Part shown: positions 59,800-64,000 of the stretch, one piece after another
How positions within the stretch are numbered: position 1 is the first letter of the stretch
Layout of the letters: each line of letters starts with the position of its first letter
Source: Opacimonas immobilis
GTDB taxonomy: Bacteria > Pseudomonadota > Gammaproteobacteria > Enterobacterales > Alteromonadaceae
DNA: 64,000 bases
Reading direction: 5' to 3'
NCBI RefSeq assembly: GCF_048282545.1
Contig: NZ_CP182485.1
Location: forward strand, 930,001 to 994,000
The notes under the pieces: model-generated
The model's input: only the letters and a program-made list of their open reading frames with translations
Told to the model about the DNA's origin: nothing
Database searches by the model: none
Translations under genes and position numbers: made by a program

Positions 59800-60699
59800 T
59801 TAAATTTGAGCGTTTTGCTGTTGTCCGACAATTTGCAGGTGAGATTTAAAAGCGGTTAATACCCCACTAGATGGGCGACTCATAACTGAAACTGCATGCC
59901 AGTGACTGACAAGAGGAAAATCAATGATGTTGAGTTCTTGAACTCGATGTTTATCAGTTTGGGCAATGGTGTGCTCTGAGAGCACCGAAATACCAATACC
60001 AGAATGCACAGCGAGTTGAATTGCTTCATTACTTTCGATAACTAATGCATCTTTTAAAAGCACATTGTTTTGTTCGCAATATCGATTGAACGTGGAAAAG
60101 GTATTTGAACCTTCCTCACGCAACAAAAATGTTTGCTCAGCTAATGCTGAAAGGTGGCAGTGATTAGGGCCACTATATTCTAGTGGTGCAACCACTTTCA
60201 ACCGGTTTTGCATAAATGGGGTCACCTCAACTTCCAAGTTCTCAGGAACATTGGCAACGATATATAGGTCATCATGCTGTTCACTCATTCTCGCATCAAT
60301 TTGTGATGAATTTCCAACTTTTACTTGAACATAAACGTCGGGATATTCTTTGCAGAAAGTCTTGAGTATTTGTGGCACAAGGTATTTGGCAGTAGATACC
60401 ACTGCAACCTTAAAAGTACCCGCTTTTTGGCCCTTTAATGCATGAATATGGTTCTGTAAACTGCGTTGTGATTCCATTACGGAAGTGGCACACTGATAGA
60501 CCGCGCGACCTGCATCGGTAAGCGCGATTGAACCATGGTGAGTCTCGAGTAATGTTATGCCATAAATCTCACTGAGTTTCTTCAGTTGCAGAGAAACGGT
60601 TGGTTGCGATAATGACAGTGCGGTTGAGGCCGCGGTAATAGAACCGCTTTCAACGACACACTTAAACACTTCAAGTAATCTAAAGGTTACGTTATTCAT
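59800..60699 (-). CDS. LysR family transcriptional regulator
   Basis: A 299-residue LysR-type regulator. The winged helix is FRLLEVFKCVVESGSITAAS ALSLSQPTVS LQLKKLS (about 5-41), followed by the effector domain (about 90-295; GTFKVAVVSTAKYLVPQIL). The pattern resembles the CbbR/YeiE-like branch, but I cannot name the target. I start at the ATG at 60699 (MNNVTFRLLEVF); upstream ATGs add up to nine residues. It is divergent from purE, 185 bases away, and convergent with rho. LysR genes often control the divergent neighbour, but purE-purK control by it is unproven. Confidence 0.85.
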   Translation of the reverse strand: MNNVTFRLLEVFKCVVESGSITAASTALSLSQPTVSLQLKKLSEIYGITLLETHHGSIALTDAGRAVYQCATSVMESQRSLQNHIHALKGQKAGTFKVAVVSTAKYLVPQILKTFCKEYPDVYVQVKVGNSSQIDARMSEQHDDLYIVANVPENLEVEVTPFMQNRLKVVAPLEYSGPNHCHLSALAEQTFLLREEGSNTFSTFNRYCEQNNVLLKDALVIESNEAIQLAVHSGIGISVLSEHTIAQTDKHRVQELNIIDFPLVSHWHAVSVMSRPSSGVLTAFKSHLQIVGQQQNAQI

Positions 60700-60884
60700 A
60701 TCATTTATTATTATTGCAACCATCATAAAAGTAAATAGTGTATTTCTTAAACACCTCTCTTTTTTTTATCAAATTGGGATTTTTCGAGACAAATGTTTCA
60801 ATTCCCTGTTTATTCTTGATAAAATGACCTGCTTTCAAACATTGTCACTGTTGTAATCAGTGGTAACTCAATAAGAGATAAGAT

Positions 60885-61370
60885 ATGGCACAAGTTGCTA
60901 TTGTAATGGGTTCTACTTCAGATTGGCCCACCATGCAGAAAGCCGCAGAAATGCTCGAGTCCTTTGGTGTATCGTATAAAGCACAAGTCGTTTCGGCTCA
61001 TCGCACTCCTGAATTATTAACTGAATTTGCTAAAACGGCAGAAGCGGAAGGTTATCAAGTCATCATCGCTGGTGCGGGTGGCGCTGCACATTTACCTGGA
61101 ATGATCGCGGCACACACACATCTTCCTGTGTTCGGTTGCCCTGTACGTTCGAGTCAATTAAATGGTGTGGATTCCCTACTCTCAATTGTACAGATGCCGA
61201 AAGGCGTTGCCGTAGGCACGCTAGCGATTGGTGAAGCCGGCGCTGCTAATGCTGGATTACTCGCAGCGCAAGTCATTGCATTGAACAACACCGCAGTAAG
61301 ACATGCCATTATTGAATTTAGACAGCAACAAACCGAGACCGTACTCGCCAACGGGCAACTGGAGCTATAA
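60885..61370 (+). CDS. purE: N5-carboxyaminoimidazole ribonucleotide mutase PurE
   Basis: A 161-residue octameric enzyme of purine synthesis that moves the carboxyl group of N5-CAIR to form CAIR. The N-terminus VAIVMGSTSDWPTMQKA and VVSAHRTPE (about 38-46, catalytic His) are diagnostic. GAGGAAHLPGMIAAHT lies near 62 and GVDSLLSIVQMPKGVAVGT near 94. It is followed by purK after four bases. Confidence 0.97.
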   Translation: MAQVAIVMGSTSDWPTMQKAAEMLESFGVSYKAQVVSAHRTPELLTEFAKTAEAEGYQVIIAGAGGAAHLPGMIAAHTHLPVFGCPVRSSQLNGVDSLLSIVQMPKGVAVGTLAIGEAGAANAGLLAAQVIALNNTAVRHAIIEFRQQQTETVLANGQLEL

Positions 61371-61374
61371 CAGC

Positions 61375-62514
61375 ATGCAAGTTCTAGTATACGGCTCAGG
61401 TCAATTGGCGCGGATGATGTATCTTGCTGGTGCGCCTTTATCAATAGATGTCAAGGCCGTAGATGTCGCGACTAAAGCGGTTGTTCACCCAGTCAGTAAG
61501 GCTGTGTTGGGCACTGATTTAGAGCAATATATTGCCGATGCGGATGTGTTGACGGTTGAATTTGAACACGTTCCAGAAGATTTGTTAGCACAAGCCAGTG
61601 CATCTGGGAAGCTAGCTCCAAATATGCCTGCTATTTTGATCGGCGCTGACCGAGTCAGAGAAAAAGCACTGCTCGACAAATTAAATATTCCCAACTGCAC
61701 TTATGAAGTTATCACAGATGTTAAACAGCTAGACGGGATCGAATCTCGTTTGGGTGAGCGTATTATTTTTAAAGCTTCACGCGATGGTTATGATGGATAT
61801 GGACAGTGGCGTGCCAAATCTGCAGCAGATTTGCCATTACTTGCCGCCAAATTTGTTCAGTTGGATCTGCAGTCGGTGCCAATTGTTGCGGAACGCATGT
61901 CCGATTTTTCTCGTGAACTTTCTTTGATTGGAGCTCGAAACGCCTCAGGTGATGTGGTGGTCTATCCTTTATCTGAGAACACGCACTACGAAGGCCAGTT
62001 GCACCTATCCGTCGCACCTGCTCCTGAGTACACGGATGAGCTTGCTGAACAAGCGCTGTCTATCTTTACTAAAATTGCCAACGAATTGGATTATGTCGGT
62101 GTGCTGGCAGTGGAATTGTTCCAGGAGGGTAATACGCTTTTGGTGAATGAACTCGCACCACGAGTTCATAATTCAGGGCATTGGTCCATGCATGGTGCGC
62201 ATACCTGTCAGTTTGAAAATCATTTGCGTGCAGTGTGTAACTTACCACTAGGTTCGACTCAAGCAAGGACGGTGAGCGCAATGATAAACATCATTGGTTG
62301 CGACAACCTAGGTCCAGCTGCATTAGAAATGGAAGATGCACATCAGCATTGGTATGGTAAAGCAGTGCGAGCAAAGCGCAAAATGGGGCATATTAATGTC
62401 AATGCTGATTCGTATGCCGACTTGGGGCAAAAATTACTAGACTTGAACGGTCAGTTTCCCTCAGAATATTTTCCTGAACTTGGCCCACAGGCTCAATTAT
62501 TACTGGTAAAGTAA
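61375..62514 (+). CDS. purK: N5-carboxyaminoimidazole ribonucleotide synthase PurK
   Basis: A 379-residue ATP-grasp enzyme that carboxylates AIR with bicarbonate and ATP to N5-CAIR, the substrate of PurE. The N-terminus MQVLVYGSGQLARMM has the pre-ATP-grasp glycine motif; FKASRDGYDGYGQW and NELAPRVHNSGHWSM are ATP-grasp signatures. I use the ATG at 61375; an in-frame extension upstream would lie inside purE. GGAG lies ten bases before it. Confidence 0.96.
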   Translation: MQVLVYGSGQLARMMYLAGAPLSIDVKAVDVATKAVVHPVSKAVLGTDLEQYIADADVLTVEFEHVPEDLLAQASASGKLAPNMPAILIGADRVREKALLDKLNIPNCTYEVITDVKQLDGIESRLGERIIFKASRDGYDGYGQWRAKSAADLPLLAAKFVQLDLQSVPIVAERMSDFSRELSLIGARNASGDVVVYPLSENTHYEGQLHLSVAPAPEYTDELAEQALSIFTKIANELDYVGVLAVELFQEGNTLLVNELAPRVHNSGHWSMHGAHTCQFENHLRAVCNLPLGSTQARTVSAMINIIGCDNLGPAALEMEDAHQHWYGKAVRAKRKMGHINVNADSYADLGQKLLDLNGQFPSEYFPELGPQAQLLLVK

Positions 62515-62566
62515 TCTGAGTCGTTGAGGTTCGTAAGTTGAGCCGTTCACTAATAAGGGAAATAAC

Positions 62567-63091
62567 ATGTCAAGATTGCTATGCTCTATAAGTATACTGT
62601 CAGTTGTCACATTGGCAGCCGCCTGTTCACCTCAGCAAGAATCACATTCTCACGCGCAGCCTTCACCTCAACATCATGCTCATCAAGCAACAGCTGTTGT
62701 GGATATGTCGACACTGCCCGAAGGACTTACGCTCTCTGATGTACGAATACGAGCCGCATTTTCAGGCGCAACAACTGGAGCTGCGTATGTCACTATCAAC
62801 AATAATACTGAAGATGATGTGCATTTAACGTCAGTATCTGTTAGTGAAGATATCGCAATGAAGGTAGAAATCCATGACATGCGTATGGAGGGAGAAATGA
62901 TGCAGATGTTTGAACTAGAAGACGGGGTCATAATCCCTGCAAAATCTCAACTTCAGCTACGTCCGGGTGGAAAACACATCATGTTGATGGGATTGGCAAC
63001 TGAATTGAGTGAAGGCAAATCGCTTGAAATGACATTGAAGTTTGCACAACATCCAGCTCAAACTGTTTTGGTTCCAGTAGTTAGAATGTAA
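62567..63091 (+). CDS. PCu(A)C-type periplasmic copper chaperone lipoprotein
   Basis: A 174-residue lipoprotein with lipobox LAAAC (Cys20). A His-rich spacer (SHSHAQPSPQHHAHQ, about 26-40) precedes a PCu(A)C (DUF461) domain with the copper ligands of the H-M-x-M-H-x-M pattern: VEIHDMRMEGEMMQM (about 104-118) and GGKHIMLMGL (about 138-147). Such proteins deliver copper to cytochrome c oxidase. No oxidase genes lie in the window. The next gene, 58 bases on, encodes an exported dehydrogenase. Confidence 0.87.
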   Translation: MSRLLCSISILSVVTLAAACSPQQESHSHAQPSPQHHAHQATAVVDMSTLPEGLTLSDVRIRAAFSGATTGAAYVTINNNTEDDVHLTSVSVSEDIAMKVEIHDMRMEGEMMQMFELEDGVIIPAKSQLQLRPGGKHIMLMGLATELSEGKSLEMTLKFAQHPAQTVLVPVVRM

Positions 63092-63149
63092 ACTCAGACT
63101 TATTGAGAAACGTATAAGAATAATACTACTGCGATAGGACGGATAAACG

Positions 63150-64000
63150 ATGCGATTCATTTCTTTTTTGTGTTTATTAATGAGTGGGATCACACTGGCT
63201 GCACCAGAAGTTACCACAAAAACCATAACTGATGGATTGGAACATCCCTGGGGCGTTGCGCCTTTACCTGATGGACGGTTTTTAGTCACAGAACGTCCTG
63301 GTTACATTACCTTAGTCGAACGAGATGGGGCGAAAACGCGTTTGACAGGTGTGCCTGAGATCACTGCAGAGCGCCAAGGTGGCGCATTAGGCATCACCTT
63401 GGATCCCGATTTTGAAAAAAACCAAACGTTTTACGCATGCTTAGTGATTGCGGATGCCTCGGGCGCGACATCTTCAGAAATACATAAAGGACAGTTAAAG
63501 GGAGCACAATGGGTTAATGTGAAACCTATTGTGATTGCTCAACCAAAAGATAAGTCTGGTTTCCATTTTGGTTGTCGACTTGCTTTTGCAGAAGATGACT
63601 CTTTGTATGTTGGGTTAGGTGATCGCTGGGTTGGTATGGAAAAAACCCAAGACTTAGATAATCATTACGGTAAAGTATTAAGAGTCACAAAAGATGGCAA
63701 CCCCCATCCGCAGAACCCTTATCTGGATAGTGCTGTGCCTGAAGTATTCTCAATTGGTCACCGTAATATCCAGGGTATGGCTTGGCACAGTAAGTACTCA
63801 CAAATGTGGGCTCACGAGCATGGACCGAAAGGCGGAGATGAGATCAATATTTTACGAGCAGGCGCTAATTATGGCTGGCCAACCATCACTTATGGCGTCA
63901 ACTATAACGGTACGCCGATTACTGACAAGACCAAGCAAGAAGGTTTAGAACAGCCATTACATTATTATGTTCCTTCCATTGCTCCAAGTGGAATGGCTTT
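63150..64000 (+). CDS. PQQ-dependent aldose sugar dehydrogenase-like protein (3' truncated by window edge)
   Basis: At least 283 residues are visible before the window ends. A signal peptide (MRFISFLCLLMSGITLAAPE) precedes a six-bladed propeller of the soluble glucose/aldose dehydrogenase (YliI/Asd) family. GLEHPWGVAPLPDGRFLVTERPG (blade 1), RQGGALGITLDPDF, FHFGCRLAFAEDDSLYVGLGDR, FSIGHRNIQGMAW and EHGPKGGDEINIL are family strings; the last two belong to the PQQ/Ca site in characterised members. Cofactor use is inferred. The start is ATG at 63150 with AGGACGG upstream. Confidence 0.87.
   Translation, partial: MRFISFLCLLMSGITLAAPEVTTKTITDGLEHPWGVAPLPDGRFLVTERPGYITLVERDGAKTRLTGVPEITAERQGGALGITLDPDFEKNQTFYACLVIADASGATSSEIHKGQLKGAQWVNVKPIVIAQPKDKSGFHFGCRLAFAEDDSLYVGLGDRWVGMEKTQDLDNHYGKVLRVTKDGNPHPQNPYLDSAVPEVFSIGHRNIQGMAWHSKYSQMWAHEHGPKGGDEINILRAGANYGWPTITYGVNYNGTPITDKTKQEGLEQPLHYYVPSIAPSGMA

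Noticed and set aside
60785..60800. A possible PurR box upstream of purE (GACAAATGTTTC)
   Set aside because: The half-sites match each other at only four of six positions and the centre does not fit the AAACGTTT core, so it is no better than chance in AT-rich DNA.

Overview
The window reads as chromosomal DNA of a marine gammaproteobacterium of the order Alteromonadales (Alteromonadaceae-like). This is inferred from gene content and order, not from a database search. Supporting signs are an NhaD-type sodium/proton antiporter, PanP in place of PanD, a marine-type GH16 glucanase with a GlyGly-CTERM tail, a sucrose phosphorylase with a LacI regulator, an MgII-type (DPFTTHGQDG) HemB, and several gene neighbourhoods shared with E. 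coli. Base composition looks moderate (low-to-mid 40s % GC by eye) and even. Almost every gene is housekeeping. I see no rRNA, tRNA, intact insertion sequence, prophage, CRISPR array or obvious defence island.

Layout. 1-2.0 kb: the 3' end of fusA, then tuf with a strong terminator. 2.0-4.5 kb: an accessory patch with a multiply broken CDP-glycerol glycerophosphotransferase-like gene, a LacI-type palindrome and a secreted GH16 enzyme. 4.6-7.7 kb: a CNNM/CBS membrane protein, an unknown protein and nhaD. 7.8-16.9 kb: a block with the same general order as the E. coli yadGH-panDCB-folK-pcnB-gluQ-dksA region. Here panP occupies the panD position and a TrmB-like methyltransferase follows yadH. 17.2-19.7 kb: an M17 aminopeptidase, a MarC/YhgN protein and a DUF416 protein, tightly overlapping. 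19.7-24.1 kb: rsmD, divergent from ftsY-ftsE-ftsX, then rpoH. 24.1-27.7 kb: yihY, pip, dtd and fabY. 27.8-30.8 kb: metF and metJ, divergent around met boxes, then a malic enzyme and rpmE. 30.9-35.7 kb: priA, a short ftsN-like gene and hslVU, the last with a probable heat-shock promoter.

35.8-38.4 kb: a convergent sucrose phosphorylase/LacI pair with matching candidate operators. 38.5-42.8 kb: a cytoplasmic-looking ApbE protein and a 1103-residue PD40-repeat/amidohydrolase fusion. 42.8-47.9 kb: gor, a degenerate heme-oxygenase-fold protein, prlC with a probable sigma-32 promoter, and a Tag-like protein lacking expected catalytic and zinc residues. 47.9-55.0 kb: ubiE-ubiJ-ubiB, an orphan beta-barrel protein, tatABC, a small exported protein and hemB. 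55.0-59.8 kb: gppA-rhlB divergent from trxA and rho. 59.8-64 kb: a LysR regulator, purE-purK, a periplasmic copper chaperone of the PCu(A)C type, and the start of a PQQ-type sugar dehydrogenase that runs off the end.

How the genes work together. The envelope and secretion group (tatABC, ubiEJB, hemB) supports respiratory chain assembly. ftsEX, the ftsN-like gene and ftsY serve division and membrane targeting. rpoH, hslVU and prlC form part of a heat-shock regulon. panP/panC/panB make pantothenate. metF/metJ control methyl supply. The accessory carbohydrate genes (GH16, sucrose phosphorylase) fit a life on algal polysaccharide and sugars.

I did not find a convincing new multi-gene system. The most unusual items are individual proteins that keep a family fold but lose signature residues (the Tag-like, heme-oxygenase-like and TrmB-like proteins), the sucrose phosphorylase/LacI module, and the panP-for-panD swap at a conserved locus.
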